Translations under genes and position numbers: made by a program | Origin: Paraconiothyrium sp. Pb-2020 | Lineage: Eukaryota; Ascomycota; Dothideomycetes; Pleosporales; Didymosphaeriaceae | DNA length: 64,000 bases | Direction: 5' to 3' | NCBI GenBank assembly: GCA_022419385.1 | Contig: JAJUBI010000001.1 | Location: 2,852,001 to 2,916,000, forward strand | The notes under the pieces: model-generated | The model's input: only the letters and a program-made list of their open reading frames with translations | What the model was told of the DNA's origin: nothing | The model's database searches: none | Part shown: in pieces, positions 45,632 to 57,453 of the stretch | Numbering within the stretch: the first letter of the stretch is position 1 | How the letters are laid out: the number at the start of each line of letters is the position of its first letter

Positions 45632-46907
45632 ATGTCCAACATCCGCCCATTCACCCTCTCCATCTCCGACGCCCGCCTACAGCACCTGCAAGACAAACTC
45701 GCACTCGCGACGTTCCCCAACGAGCTCGAGGACGCGGGATGGGAACATGGCGCGCCACTAGCCGACATCAAGCGACTCGTCGAACACTGGCGAACGCGAT
45801 ACGACTGGCGCCGCCACGAAGCATCTATCAACCGTCTCCCCAATTTCGAAACATCAATTGACATCGACGGCTTCGGATTCATCGACATCCACTTCGTGCA
45901 CCAAATCTCGCCCAACGCAAATGCCATCCCGCTCCTCTTCGTGCACGGCTGGCCAGGGCACTTCCTCGAAGTGCAAAAGCTGCTCCCCCTGTTCGAAGAA
46001 AGCGGGGCGAACGGCGGGCCCGCGTTCCACGTCGTTGCGCCGTCGTTGCCGAACTTTGGGTTCTCGGGTGCGGTGCGGCAGAAAGGCTTCGGCATGAAGC
46101 AGTACGCCGAGACGTGCCACAAGCTGATGCTCGCGCTGGGGTACACGCAGTACGTATCGCAGGGCGGCGACTGGGGGACTTTCATTACGCGGACGATGGC
46201 GATGCTGTATCCGCAGGCGCTGAAAGCTACGCACATCAACATGGTAGCGTGCGGGCCGCCGCTTAAGAATCCCCTTGCGCTGCTCACGCTGGCATTCCGA
46301 TATATCACCGGTACCTTCAGCGCAGAGGAAAAAGCAGGGTTTGAGCGCACGCAGTGGTTTCAGAAGCACGGGTTTGGCTATTTCCAGGTGCAGAGCACGA
46401 AGCCGCAGACGGTGGGGTATGCGTTGAATGATAGCCCTGTTGCGCTGCTGGCGTGGATCTATGAGAAGCTGCATGATTGGACGGATGGGTATCCGTGGAC
46501 GGACGATGAGATTCTGGACTGGATCAGTGTGTATTGGTGGAGTCGGGCGGGGCCTGCTGCTAGTGTGAGGATTTACTATGAGGCGGGGAGGGGAGAGTAT
46601 ACGAGCGAGAGGACGTATAAGACGTGGATACCGGATGTGAAGCTGGTAAGTCAAAGGCGGTTGGACTTACTTTCACCGGGCTGACACTGCGATTTTGTAG
46701 GGATTGGGTTACTTCCCGAAGGAGCTTGCGTTGCTTCCGAAGAGCTGGGCGCACTCGCTGGGGCCAATTACGTTTGTGGGAGAGCACAAGAGTGGCGGGC
46801 ATTTCGCTGCCTTCGAAAACCCTGAGGGTATTGTGGGCGATATGAAGGTCATGTTTGGAAGGGGCGGTGGTGCATTCGGCGTGGTTGAGAATAAGAAGGG
46901 CTATTAG
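45632..46907 (+). CDS. epoxide hydrolase (EHN domain + alpha/beta hydrolase)
   Basis: This is a microsomal-type epoxide hydrolase, which opens epoxides to diols through an Asp-ester intermediate. Exon 1 is 45632-46645 and exon 2 is 46701-46907, with a 55-nt intron (GTAAGT..TTGTAG). The product is about 406 residues. ATG 45632 replaces an upstream TTG. An epoxide-hydrolase N-terminal domain covers about 1-115. The oxyanion motif HGWPG lies at 105-109, the nucleophile Asp180 in QGGDWGT, and the catalytic His near 372 in SGGHFAAFENP. The lid tyrosines cannot be assigned by eye. No membrane anchor is visible. It is divergent from the zinc-cluster regulator and may detoxify or process an epoxide made by neighbouring oxygenases. 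Confidence 0.92.
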
Positions 46908-49900
46908 TATGTCCAGTACCTGGTTAATCAGCCAAAGAGCGGACTTTATGCCTGATATCTCATGGTCAGTTCTCTTTCAGAAAATCCACTGTATGACACT
47001 GAGTCCTTCGCCATTGTTGTCGGCGCCCCTTCGCGAGCATCTCTCCACTTCCCTTTTCAAAATCAACAAACTCGAACACGATCATCGTCGCCGCCGAGAT
47101 CTATCCGTCTTCCGATGTTACCACGTGCAGCAACTCCTGGCCGTGAACGGATTTCGGTATCGATGAATTATTTCGGCAGGCGCAAAGTGTACCTTCCACT
47201 CGGGATTGGTTATAACATGAGGATCTCGGTACCTGTTATAAAGGGTGAGAATATACGGCTGCTGAGTTAGGATCTGATGCTGGTTTCGATATGAAGAACT
47301 GAGCGTATGGTTTATCATTCACAATCGTCGCTTATGTTCTACAGTTGTCGAGTACGTGGACTGAATTCGCATCGTTGCTGATAATAAGCTAAACATAGAA
47401 TATTTTAATAACAATAATTCTTATGAATGGCTAAGTAAGGACGAAATACAGTCTTTACGGTATCCGATGATAATAGAGAGTCGGGTACGTCTTTGGCGAG
47501 ACAAACCAGATGTTGACGGGCATTGTTCGCAGGCTCGATGGTTTTTGCCTGGGTGTCAGACGTCCGCGTATGCGTCGGCGGGTCACATTACTTTTCAATA
47601 CATTGCATTGGCTGTATTTGGCCTTCATTCTATACAAACGCATGGCTCCGGCTCGCTGTCCTGACAGTGACGAAATGCTTCCATGACCACGGAGCCTCAT
47701 CAAGCTTTTGGGCTAGGCCTCTGGCTTACCAACCCAACGGCACTTTGTACTACCTTCTCAAAGAAGGTGGAACACTGTGTGCAGCCCACCTTTGGGTTGA
47801 CGTGAGCGGCGCGTACCTGTCTGGCCACATCCGAAGCCACGTTTCCGGCGGACCGATTGCGGATACTTCAAGGAGAGTGGCTTGTGCAGAATATTCAAAT
47901 TGTTCCATGTGACGTATCAACATAATCATCCGTAAAGGAAGAGTTACTGTGATTGATTGTGGCCTGATAAAGGGGGAAAGGTTCTACTTGATGATAGGGT
48001 GTAGCGTTTACTTGAGCTGGTGCGCGATCCGAATCCGATCTACTGATCCTCAGATATCGACATCGTTAGCATCATTCTGCAATTTGTACAGGTGTAGAGG
48101 ATATGGCAATCTGAAGGTGAGATCAGCATATCTGCGAATGTTCTGTATGCTTCTGTACGATAAAGGATGAACAACACACCGAAAGGCAGTGCTTCGATAC
48201 ACGGAGAACGAGCATCTAGTTCCTGTCTAGAGAATATTACAAACTATTAATATGCCTGGACGCGTTCGTCATGTATCCCGATGGCAGTGTCAAATGTTGG
48301 TCTTGACGCTATTTGCGCTGAACGATAGAGAATCGTAGCCGTAGTGGCGCGGAGACTATCCTGAGAATGGAAGCCTTGTCTTTACCTGACAGGCGGCCAG
48401 TTTCTCCACACCGTGGAAACTAGTGCCGAGCGCCTAGCAGCCTGAATCAACAAGTACAGTTGTAGGTGTTGCCCCGAAACAGAATCCAACGTGACGCCAT
48501 GGCGGTCATGAGTATTGCTGCCGCGGGTGTTACTGCAGTTTCGTATGGAGACAAGATTCGCGTGATGACACAACGGTCAACATCTCATGCAACACAGCGC
48601 TTATTCAGGCGACAACGTAAAAGACTCGGCAACCCCTGTGAAGCCGCGCGATGTTTCGGCCCGTACAAGTGACGAAATATTCCGCACCTTGGTGCTAAGA
48701 TGAGAAGTAATGTCTCGACCAAATACCAAATTTGTCGCTCATCTTGGAATCCATGTGGATCACGAGGCATTATCTTAGCTGCCGCTTGGGACGGTGCGTC
48801 TCTCCACTCAACGGCAGGTCACTAACTGGTCGCGGCAAGAGGCCCCGCCGTTCGGGGGAATGTTGACTCATGGGCCGCTCTCCCAGGAAAGTCGAATTTA
48901 AGATAGAATTTTTAGATGAAGACGTCCTGGGGTGCGGTATCGCGCACATTTTCGTCATGTGCCACCGCAAGCTCGGTAATGAGGGATGTTGTTTTCTGTC
49001 GCGTGCGACGGGCCAGGATCGAGGAGGGCAGCGCCACAACGGTCCTACCGGTAATGCTGCGTGTGAGGTCTAGCCCGGAGTGTGAATGCGTGCCAGGCAG
49101 GGTCGACGTCGCACAGCATCCGCACGACGTGCGTGCGTACACGCCCCTCGAATTGCGTGAGGAGTGTGGTGGTCCTGCGCCGGCGCGTGCCTGAGTCTAG
49201 ACCTTGAGGCCTGATGGTTGTGCGTTTGCACCGTCCAGGATGGGTCGGGGATGAGGCTGATGGTGAATGTCAAACATGGCCCAGGGGCGTTGCCGCGCAC
49301 GAGCCAGCGCCTGCCTCAATCGCGGCAACGCCTTCCCAAACCCAGAGTCGATCCTTCCCCGCCGGCGGGACGACCAATCAGCTGCGGGCCGCGATAAATT
49401 AGCAGATCCCCTTCATCAAACGACGCAGCGTCACCCGGATCTCATCACGGCGCCCTGCTCCTCGAATAGATGGCTGACGTTCGTCTGCACCTGTCGGTGG
49501 GCGGCTGCTGGTACGGCTGCGGGGGCTGGAATTTGACAGCTGGCCGCAGCCTGAGGGCGATGGGTAGGTTGTGTTCCAGTGTTTGTGCCTTGCAGAATGT
49601 AAACACGCCCTGATGGCAGCGAGTGAATAAAAGCCCCGGGATGCCTGCAGACTTCCCGTGCGCAACGAGATTGCCCCCAGATCGACCAGGACCCCGACCA
49701 GGAAACAGGAAGCAGGAAGGCTGCAGGTGCATCCGCGAGATTGAGTGTGGCTGCCCTCTGTTTCACGTTTGCCCTCTCCTCGCTTAATCTTAGACCCGTT
49801 AAAACCACCTGCGCTCCCGGCCCCGTGGTGCTTGCCCATCTCTTTGATCTTCTCACTCCTTTGTTGATCAGCGATCTTCCTTTGTGTAGCTTGTCTACCA

Positions 49901-49996
49901 GGAACCCACACTCTTTTCAGGTATCCCACCACAGTCATTCCTTGGTTCTAAGTGCGCCTAAGTCGCACCCGATTGCAACGTCCGCTCAACCACCAC

Positions 49997-50104
49997 GTAA
50001 GCTCCTTGCCATCCGTCTATCTCACATGTCTTGTGTTGCCTATAAAACACATGTCGACTCTGCTGCTGTTTCCGATCTGTTTTCCCGTTGACTAACCCCA
50101 GCAG
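49997..50104 (+). other. possible 5' UTR intron of the CAP gene
   Basis: CACGTAAGCTCC at 49994 onwards gives a good donor. GACTAACC at 50090-50097 is a near-perfect branch site, followed by CAGCAG. Removal would take out 108 nt just before the ATG at 50158. It competes with a TATA-like element inside the same interval. Confidence 0.4.
50041..50047 (+). promoter_or_regulatory. possible TATA box of the CAP gene
   Basis: TATAAAA lies 117 nt upstream of ATG 50158. It would be the core promoter unless the interval is transcribed as a 5' UTR intron. Confidence 0.4.
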
Positions 50105-50157
50105 TCAACCCTTCGAGTCCAGCATCTCTCCATTACGCCAACCGGAAACCATTCAAG

Positions 50158-51183
50158 ATGCGTTCTTGCACTTCCATTCTCCTGGCTTCGGCCCTTGCCT
50201 TGGGCGCTGTCGCCAAGCCTCTCGCACTCGAGAAGCGTGTCATGGTTACTGAGATCGACCTCGAGATCGTAACCGTGACCAAGTATGTCACTGCTGGCCA
50301 ACCTGCGGAGACTCCCGTCAGCAAGGAGGAGATCAGCTCTCACCACGGCGGCTACCAGACCCCCAAGGCTTCCTCGACTCCTGCCACCACCAGCTCGCGG
50401 ACCCCGCCCAAGCCCTCCTTCCCTTCGAACGGCGGCTACAGCGCTGTTCCCGTCACGAGCTCGTCCGCTCCCAAGCCTAGCACTAGCTCTTCCGTCTATG
50501 TGCCAGCGCCTGTACCGAGCACTTCTTCCGTCTATGTGGCTCCTTCCTCTTCCGTCTATGTGCAGCCAAGCCCATCTTCGGCTCCCCAATACACCTCTAG
50601 CGCCCCGGCTGCTACTCCTTCCTCTACTCCCATCTACGGTGTAGAGCACAAGTCGGGCGATGACCAGGCCTACCTCTCATCTGGTGTTGACTACCAGGAC
50701 GCCGTTCTCTGGCACCACAACCGCGCCCGCGCCAACCACGGCGCATCCAACCTTGAGTGGAGCGACGACTGCGCGTCTGCCGCCAGCACCGCCGCTGCCT
50801 ACTGCGACTTCACCCACCACGTCGTCGACGGCCAGGGTCAGAACCTCTTCACCGTCTCCGGTGACGCTTACAACGCCACCGCTGGTATCACTGAGTCCTG
50901 GTACAAGGCCGAAGCCGATATCTACGGTGCTTTCGATGCTACTCCCAACATGGACACCTTCCACGAGTGGGGTCACCTTACTCAGGTCCTCTGGAAGAAG
51001 ACCACCCACGTCGGCTGCGTCACCATCGACTGTGGCTCCAAGATGACCATCGACGGTGCCTCCTCCGAGCTCAACCTGTACACCGTCTGCAACTACTCGC
51101 CGCCCGGCAACTACGAGGGCGAGTACGCCGAAAACGTCGCTGCGCCCATCAACTCTTACCAGGGTTACTCATGGGCCGACTAA
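50158..51183 (+). CDS. secreted CAP-domain protein (SCP/PR-1, Pry1-like)
   Basis: This is an exported member of the CAP superfamily; yeast Pry proteins bind sterols and lipids, and fungal members are often abundant at the cell surface. It is a single exon of 341 codons from ATG 50158. The signal peptide (MRSCTSILLASALALGAVAKP) is followed by a Kex2-like site (LEKR). Residues 55-165 are a Ser/Thr/Pro/Tyr linker with repeated SSSVYV units. The CAP domain follows from about 175: QDAVLWHHNRARANHG, WGHLTQVLWKKTTHVGC, then LYTVCNYSPPGNYEGEY. Paired Cys residues suit disulfides. Strong C-ending codon bias suggests high expression. The gene is intact. Confidence 0.92.
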   Translation: MRSCTSILLASALALGAVAKPLALEKRVMVTEIDLEIVTVTKYVTAGQPAETPVSKEEISSHHGGYQTPKASSTPATTSSRTPPKPSFPSNGGYSAVPVTSSSAPKPSTSSSVYVPAPVPSTSSVYVAPSSSVYVQPSPSSAPQYTSSAPAATPSSTPIYGVEHKSGDDQAYLSSGVDYQDAVLWHHNRARANHGASNLEWSDDCASAASTAAAYCDFTHHVVDGQGQNLFTVSGDAYNATAGITESWYKAEADIYGAFDATPNMDTFHEWGHLTQVLWKKTTHVGCVTIDCGSKMTIDGASSELNLYTVCNYSPPGNYEGEYAENVAAPINSYQGYSWAD

Positions 51184-52278
51184 AGCGCCCTCCATGTCTT
51201 CGTTTCTCTTCTACCATGTTACTTGCCTCTTCTTTATCCGCTGCATATGACTTTGCAACTTCATGGCATGGCTATGTCGGGCTGCCGGTCAAGATGACAT
51301 TTTCGCGTTGCATGAGTGTGGGCTATGTTGTTTGAGCATCTTTGACCGTCTTTCTTGAGGAGAGCGTCCCGCCAGGATGGCCTGATCTGTGGTCGGGTCA
51401 ACGCGGGCTTTTGGCTTTGACTTCACTTGTATATACTTGGCGCCGCGGCCGACACGGCCTGCTACTCTACTGGGGCTTCGTCCACTTGGTACCCCGCCTG
51501 CAAATGCAATGATAAGAATCAAAAGTTCATCTGTTGTGGGATTCGAGACAAACTCTTGTTGAGATGTTCTTCATGTGATGGGAAGGTGTTTCAAGCCGAT
51601 GACTGGAGGCACTGTGCGGTCTGGGCCGTTTCATACTACAAGTGTGTTGACATTCTTAGGTGAGGGTCAGCTGTGCGAGCGGTGGCTGGCGGCGAGGAAT
51701 GCGGGCTGGGCTGGGCTGGGCTGCGCCCGCGATATTGTCCCGCGAGCATTACTATCGAGGCTGAAGCGCGCGAGCAGCGGAGTGGCACTCTTGCGACGGC
51801 GTAGTGTTGCGATGGTGCAGCGCAACGCCGGCGCCGGAAACGGAACGGAACGGAACGGCAAATGCGGCGCCTTGCGCTATTGACTTTCTCAACAAGAAAA
51901 GTAGAAGCAAGACGTGAAGATGGGGAGGGACGGCTGGATGGGGGTTCAGAGTAGGTAGATGGATGGGGATGGGGATAGGGTGGGCTGCTGTGTATAGACG
52001 GGGGACGGTGATTGCGATGGGCGCTGGGGGGTTCGGATCTGGTAGTGTGCTGGGTTGTGGGTGCAGGGCCCGGGTCTGTCGCACGTGACGAGCTTTAGGG
52101 GACGCACATGCACATGCACGAGGATGTTCGCACCCTTTCTCGGGCTGCATCTCCATCACGTGCTGCTAAGCATCCTCCGTGAGAATCTTTTTGACGTGAT
52201 TCGTACCGATACACGCAGATCGTACATGGCATATCCTTTCTCAAGCGCAAAAGCGATACTTTCAATTCCTCTAGTACA
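51184..52278. other. convergent intergenic region with small tandem repeats
   Basis: About 1.1 kb without a recognisable gene. It contains GGGCT tandems at about 51702-51722, GGAAC tandems at about 51838-51857, and G-rich GGATGG tracts near 51955-51980. All are short and look like simple-sequence drift. Confidence 0.55.
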
Positions 52279-54370
52279 CTACCGCTGTCCGATATCGTAA
52301 GGCTCGTTCCCTCGAACAATGTATATCTCCGCGATGAGCGCTACACACCCGACCACCATGCTAATCGCAATAATGGGCAGATTCACCCGTGCGAAATCTA
52401 ACCTGCTGACGCGGATGTGCTTTCGGGCGAGGATGTCGCGCCAGAGGAGGCCGGCAAGGGAGGCCGAGAAGGCGGCGCTGAAGGCGCCGTAGTTGACGCC
52501 CAGGGCCATGCTGTAGACGGTGGCCCAGAAGGTGCGGTCGGAGATGGGCGGGGCACCGGGCTGGGAGTGGATTAATTGCCAGGCTTGGATGACGCGGGAA
52601 AGGAGGATGGAGGTGCCGATGTTTGTGCCTGCGAACTATAATTGCGCTGTCAGCGGGAGGTGAGAGGGGGGTTGTTGGAAAGGGCAAACGCACGTTGCAG
52701 AGGACTACGGACAAGAAGCCCATGCCGCCGACGGCGCCGACTGTGCCTGTTTTGCTGACCCAGTGGTCCCAGCCGTAGGCGAAGACAGAGACCCAGCCGT
52801 GGGACACAAGTGCTTGGACGAGGACGAACATGCAGAATGCAAAGGGTATGAGGGCGAGGGGGAGATGGGCGAGAACTGTCGTTGAAGTGGGGAATGTCTC
52901 TTGCAGCCATCGCCATGACTTGGCTGTGAGTGAGGATAGGGTTGTCCTGGATTGTGGAGTTTCTTGTTTGCCCTTTTCGATGTTCGCAGGAGCGTCGTCG
53001 TCTGGTGGAACGTCGTCCTTTTGCTTTGCAGTCACCGCTGTTGCTTGCTGAGAAGGCTTCTCTTCCTCAGGCGTCTTTTCGGCAATCGTGTCCGACTCAG
53101 ACGGTTCCATGAGAGGTGATTCCTGGATAGGTTGTAATTCGTCCCTCTGCTTCTTCTCGGCATGACTGGTCTCGAGTTTTGCGCGACCGTGGCGGGCGAT
53201 CTCACGCGTCTCCTTGCGATTCAACCATCCCAAGACCAGATCAAAAACGATCAGAACAACAGCGGCAGGAACGGTGACCCAGAATACAGGATGCTCGCCA
53301 CTCGACGGCGATGCAGCATTCAATGCTAACACAGCGATGAGCGTGACAGCCATGAGGATACCGCCAAACGCGGCGCCCTTCTTGTCCAGGAACGGATTCA
53401 TGATCTCTTCTAGTGACAGGAGTTGGCCAGTCTCGTCGTTCAGATGTTCGTCCTCCTGTTCTTCCAAGTTTGCGCGGGCATTCGGGATATTGGGGTTGAC
53501 GGGCTTCTTGTTTCTCACTTCCTCAGGAAGCTCATGCATCTTGATGGAGACTGGGATAAGCGACTCGTCCGCGAAGACGATGTATAGTAGGAAAGGAAAG
53601 AGGACGATGGCAGTGATGACCACGGGCACGATGATGTTGGCGGTATAGTTGATGAATTTGATGTTGAAGGCTCCAGCCAAAACCAGATTCGTCGGATTGG
53701 AAGACACAAGGATTGCGGATCCCATGTTGGCAACGGTAAATTGGGTGTAGATCCAGGCTCGAGGGAGGAGGATGTTGCTTGATACGCGCGTCATGTAGGC
53801 GAGGAAGGCGGTGCCCGACAGAATGACGGGATCATTCCCAATGAAGGCAGTTAGCATGAAAAAGAAGGCGTAGAGGTAGAAGAAGAGCCGGTGTCCGACT
53901 TTGCCTCCCCACTTCAGCACTCTGAAGGCCAGATAGCGAATGAGTCCTGAGGCATCGATAGAAATGGCGATGTACGCCAAGGAAAGGAAGAAGGCCATGA
54001 TATCCAAGGGTGAGATGTTGTTTGCACCGACGGTCCCATCATGCACCTCTTGTCGACCAATGGCTAGGATGGCCAGTAAAAATAGGTCGGCAATGAGCGG
54101 CGCGGTGACAAAGTTCATGGGGAACCTCTTCCATATAATCTTCGTCTCGCGGCTGCGCGAAGCGGCCCTGCGAGGGGCAATGACGCGCATGAAGGCAAGC
54201 GCATCGAAGGCCCCATCTCGTACTACAACGGGTAGTGGCAGGGGGATGTGGAAGGGGAAGAGGACGACGATGTTGGTGAGGACAAAGACGATGAGCGTGA
54301 TGATGGCCCGCCACGAGCGGATGACGCTCGTGTCCAATGGGTCGATGCCGCCATCGTCGCCAGATGTCAT
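52279..54370 (-). CDS. ArsB/NhaD/citrate-like permease of the ion transporter superfamily
   Basis: This polytopic membrane carrier belongs to the ArsB/NhaD/SLC13-like ion transporter superfamily; the substrate is unknown (arsenite, anions or Na+/H+ are known in relatives). Exon 1 is 54370-52694 and exon 2 is 52635-52279, with a 58-nt phase-0 intron (GTGCGT..TTATAG). The product is about 677 residues. ATG 54370 replaces an upstream TTG. Paired re-entrant-loop signatures are present in both halves: SSNPTNLVLAGAFN in the first and, across the splice, LCNFAGTNIGTSILLSR in the second. A long charged cytoplasmic loop (KPSQQ, PPDDDAPANIEKGK) separates the halves. It is divergent from the next membrane protein, 385 nt apart. 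No break is present. Confidence 0.85.
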
Positions 54371-54755
54371 GTCGGGGTCGCGCTTGCCAGGCGCCTGTGA
54401 CAGGGCATCTACCTTCGTAATAAAGCGCAACTGAGGTTTTCGTGGATGGTTTGGACTTCGTGTGCCGCGGTTCTTGGGATCTTGGGCGCCTGAAGTCTCA
54501 CCGGCTCAGGGTTTGCGGTCAACCGATCGGGGCATAGCGCGACTGCCAACTCCACGTGTGGTTCGTTCCTTCCCCCAGATCTGCAGAAGGGCGCACACAG
54601 CCTCAATGACTATTGTCGCCCGTGTCGGCCTCGTCTTCCGGTCACTCTCTAGTTGCCTTCTTGCATGAGGCTCAAAAGCACCGTTGCTTCTCCTGCGCTG
54701 TCAGCCTTCCAACCGTCCCCCATGGACTCCTCCCCAGCCCTTCACTCCAGGTGCT
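54371..54755. promoter_or_regulatory. divergent promoter between two membrane-protein genes
   Basis: 385 nt separate the starts of the ArsB-like permease (minus) and the multi-pass protein (plus). No TATA box is evident. Confidence 0.45.
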
Positions 54756-56720
54756 ATGCCGGCGTTCTTCCCCACGCCAGAACTGGCTGAGCTTGCAATT
54801 CGTGCCCAAGCCAATGCGACTGTCGGCAATGGGTTGAAGGTCGTCTGCGCCTGGCCCGTCTCCGGCCAATATGGCCCCGTGTCGCGCGTGCTGTATGTGC
54901 CTCACAGAGCCTCGCACCGAAAGCCGGTACTCACAGCATCCAGTTACTACGTCCTTGTCGCGGCGTGTGTGCTTGCGCGCAACATTGAGTGGCTGCGAAA
55001 GGCGTGCTTGGCCGCAGCTCTGCTTCTGCCCGCTGTCGGCTCGTTGCACGCACTCGTGCTCGCATCGCTGCACGTCAATGGTCCGCTTCGACCCCTTGCC
55101 CAGCGTACGCCGTGCCTCAACCACTAATTCTGCATTCTAGGCGTCGTCGACATGGACATTTATGGGGCATTCCAGGTGTGCTCCATAGCCATTCTAGCGG
55201 CTCCACTCACCGTTCGCTTGTCCAAAACCTACTTTTACGATCCCGGTCGAAACCTGATCTTCGTGTGGACTGGCCTTATATTGGCTGGCCTCCTCTCTCT
55301 GGCTGTCGAGTTCTATCGTGTATCTCCAATCGAATGTCCCATTGCAGTTCCAGGAGGCAAGCACTTCCCCTATGGAGTCCAAACGTGCGGCTTGATATGC
55401 AGCGAGGATGACCCTACCGGTAGAAGCCCATATTCTCCACTGCGCGCTGGCCCCGCCGCCAATATCGGCGTCATTCCTATCCCAACCGTCTTGACCTTCA
55501 ATACGGGCATGCTAGTTGCCACAGCATGTTGCGTCCCTGCAGTCGTCTCGTTGTTGTTCACCTTTGACAAAATTCTGGCTCTTCACTGGAAGCGACGATT
55601 CGGACCTAACGAGCAGACTGAGCGAAATAGGAGTATTGAGCCCATAGAAGGGACCAACGGTGCTACGCAAGAGCACATGGATGGTATAAACGGTGCAATC
55701 CGACGTGTGCTGAAAGTGATCGAAATTCCATTATTCAGCGCCGCAATCCTTGCCATACTCATCGTGGGAGAGATCAATTTTTTCAGTCATCAAGTTCGAT
55801 GGGAGACCGAGCCCATTGCTAGTGTTGGTCAGTGGGGTCCTATTGCCGGTACAATCTTCGCTGCGCTCGGCTCTCTCTACGTCCTCCTTATGACTGGAGA
55901 AGAAGAAAAGCCCGGTACTCCTCACAGTAACACCGAGTGTACATGCAATTGCGGAAATCATCTCCAACGACAACCGACGTTCACGCTCGAGCAAGACACC
56001 GATGGCTATCCGAGTCAGATCAGTCTTGATGACAACGGTGCACCGATGCAACTTCGAAGGTCTCACGACACGTTCATCACAGATAGCACTCATCCACGCA
56101 GGTCCACGGATCCAGGTGGCCGTCGTAGAGTTGCTGAGATGCTACAGAGAGCTGGCGATAAGCTTGGGTCAGCCGCTCACAATAAATACGATGAGAAACA
56201 CTACAATCGTAGCAGAGCGCGCGAGTTTCCCGAGATACCTGGCGAAGCTATGCGCAACCCTGATCTAAACGAACTACAAAGGCAGTTCAGCATACGCAGA
56301 GACGTGATCCTCCGTGAAGAGAATTCAAGAGCTGCTAGCCCTTCACCAAGTAACCTTACCTTTCCGGACATTGGTGGTAGCCCTAGTGCCAGTCCAGTGA
56401 TTGCGCAGAATGGTTTCTCTGAAAGCCCAGAAAGAATGCCAACACGACGCGACACTCTTGAGATTCCTTCACCGACTCACACAAGTTTTCCAGACCTAGA
56501 ACCTGGGCGAATTCCTGCTCGACGCTCTACACTCGAGGTACCTTCCCTTACGAAGACAACATCATCTGAGACTGAGCGCGGTCGAATACCCGCACGACGG
56601 GCCACTCTTGAAGTGCCCTCACCCACGCAATCGAGCCAGAATGGCGCGGATCGCGAACGCCTTCCTGCACGACGTGCCACTCTCGAAGTACCTCCGGCTA
56701 CTCATTCGCCCGCATCATGA
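54756..56720 (+). CDS. multi-pass membrane protein with C-terminal RRxT repeats, function unknown
   Basis: Exon 1 is 54756-55080 and exon 2 is 55141-56720. The 60-nt intron has a weak donor (GTCCGC) but a good acceptor (TTCTAG); it restores GVVDMDIYGAFQ in phase, and alternatives leave implausibly short introns. The product is about 634 residues. Roughly six or seven hydrophobic helices lie in residues 60-370 (for example VCSIAILAAPLTV and FSAAILAILIVGEINFF). The tail of about 260 residues is hydrophilic. It ends in four degenerate copies of a unit with R-x-P-x-R-R-x-T-L-E-V/I-P, encoded at about 56430-56700. RRxT is the usual basophilic-kinase (PKA-like) consensus, so regulated phosphorylation is a reasonable inference. 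I do not recognise the family. Confidence 0.75.
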
Positions 56721-57453
56721 TACCCACGACGCACTGTGAGCATCTTACTGCTGCATAGTTCCCTCTCGAAAGCTCCAAATGTCTATCAGTGTGCAGTTTA
56801 GCGGCATCGCCTAGTATTCAAATCTGCTTTCAGCGATCTCAGAAAAATCATTAGAATATGCATATGCAGATCAAACAGTCACGTACAATATTCACGCATT
56901 CTTGCCATTTGTTTTCTCATCAATCCTGCACTCACGAGCGTGGTTCGAGTCCTGCCACATCCGGGAGATGTGCGGCGCGATGGGATGAGCGTTTTTGCGT
57001 CTTGAGAGCATCTTCGTGATCGTTGCGCTCTGGGCGGTGACAATTTCGAGAAAATTTGTTCGACGCTTGGGAAGCGTGGACTCTAGATGTCCTGGCGGCG
57101 AGGTGGGGGCTGAGGAGCGGTGAACTTAGTTCTACTTACGGACTAGTGCACAGCCCCGCACGCATGGAAGTCAGAAGACTGAGGCTTGCTCAGCCCGCAC
57201 AGCCCCCCAGGCTATTAGGCTGCGACATGATACAGTCACTGCTGTGTCATGAACTATCATTCATCTTCGAAACTTCGACCTACGGTCCGTCTGCCTTCGA
57301 TTCGAGCTTCCGTTAGACGACCCCTCCTCACCCGCGAGTTCAACGCTTACATATAAAGATACACCCACACGATAATAGAGCTGGTGGTCTTCGGATCCTA
57401 CCGCGGGATAAACTAGATCTTAATAATATTTTCCCACTACTAGTCATTCCATC
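56721..57453. other. intergenic region
   Basis: About 730 nt with no recognisable gene. The right end holds the promoter of the ankyrin gene. Confidence 0.5.
57352..57357 (+). promoter_or_regulatory. TATA box of the ankyrin-repeat gene
   Basis: TATAAA lies 102 nt upstream of ATG 57454. Assignment is by consensus and spacing only. Confidence 0.45.

Larger units (their letters stand above)
46908..50157. other. gene-poor region, 3.2 kb
   Basis: This is the longest gene-free stretch of the window. I find no domain-bearing open frame on either strand. Roughly 47.2-48.3 kb is AT-richer and 48.8-50.1 kb is GC-rich. Minus-strand frames at 49399-49938 overlap each other and look like artefacts of composition. 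The right end is the CAP gene promoter and leader. No transposon terminal repeats were seen. Confidence 0.5.

Noticed and set aside
45379..46654. Long minus-strand open frames (323 and 266 codons) over the epoxide hydrolase
   Set aside because: They are antisense shadows of a GC-rich gene, rich in Arg/Pro/Ser with no domain, while the plus strand has a complete catalytic triad.
49399..49938. Three overlapping minus-strand frames upstream of the CAP gene
   Set aside because: They lie in a GC-rich leader region with biased composition and no domain.
55105..55140. 36-nt intron alternative in the multi-pass membrane gene (donor GTACGC)
   Set aside because: Too short. The 60-nt choice with donor at 55081 keeps phase and gives a better protein join.
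56935..56975. tRNA-like GGTTCGAGTCC string
   Set aside because: The stem does not pair on both sides and no cloverleaf can be drawn.
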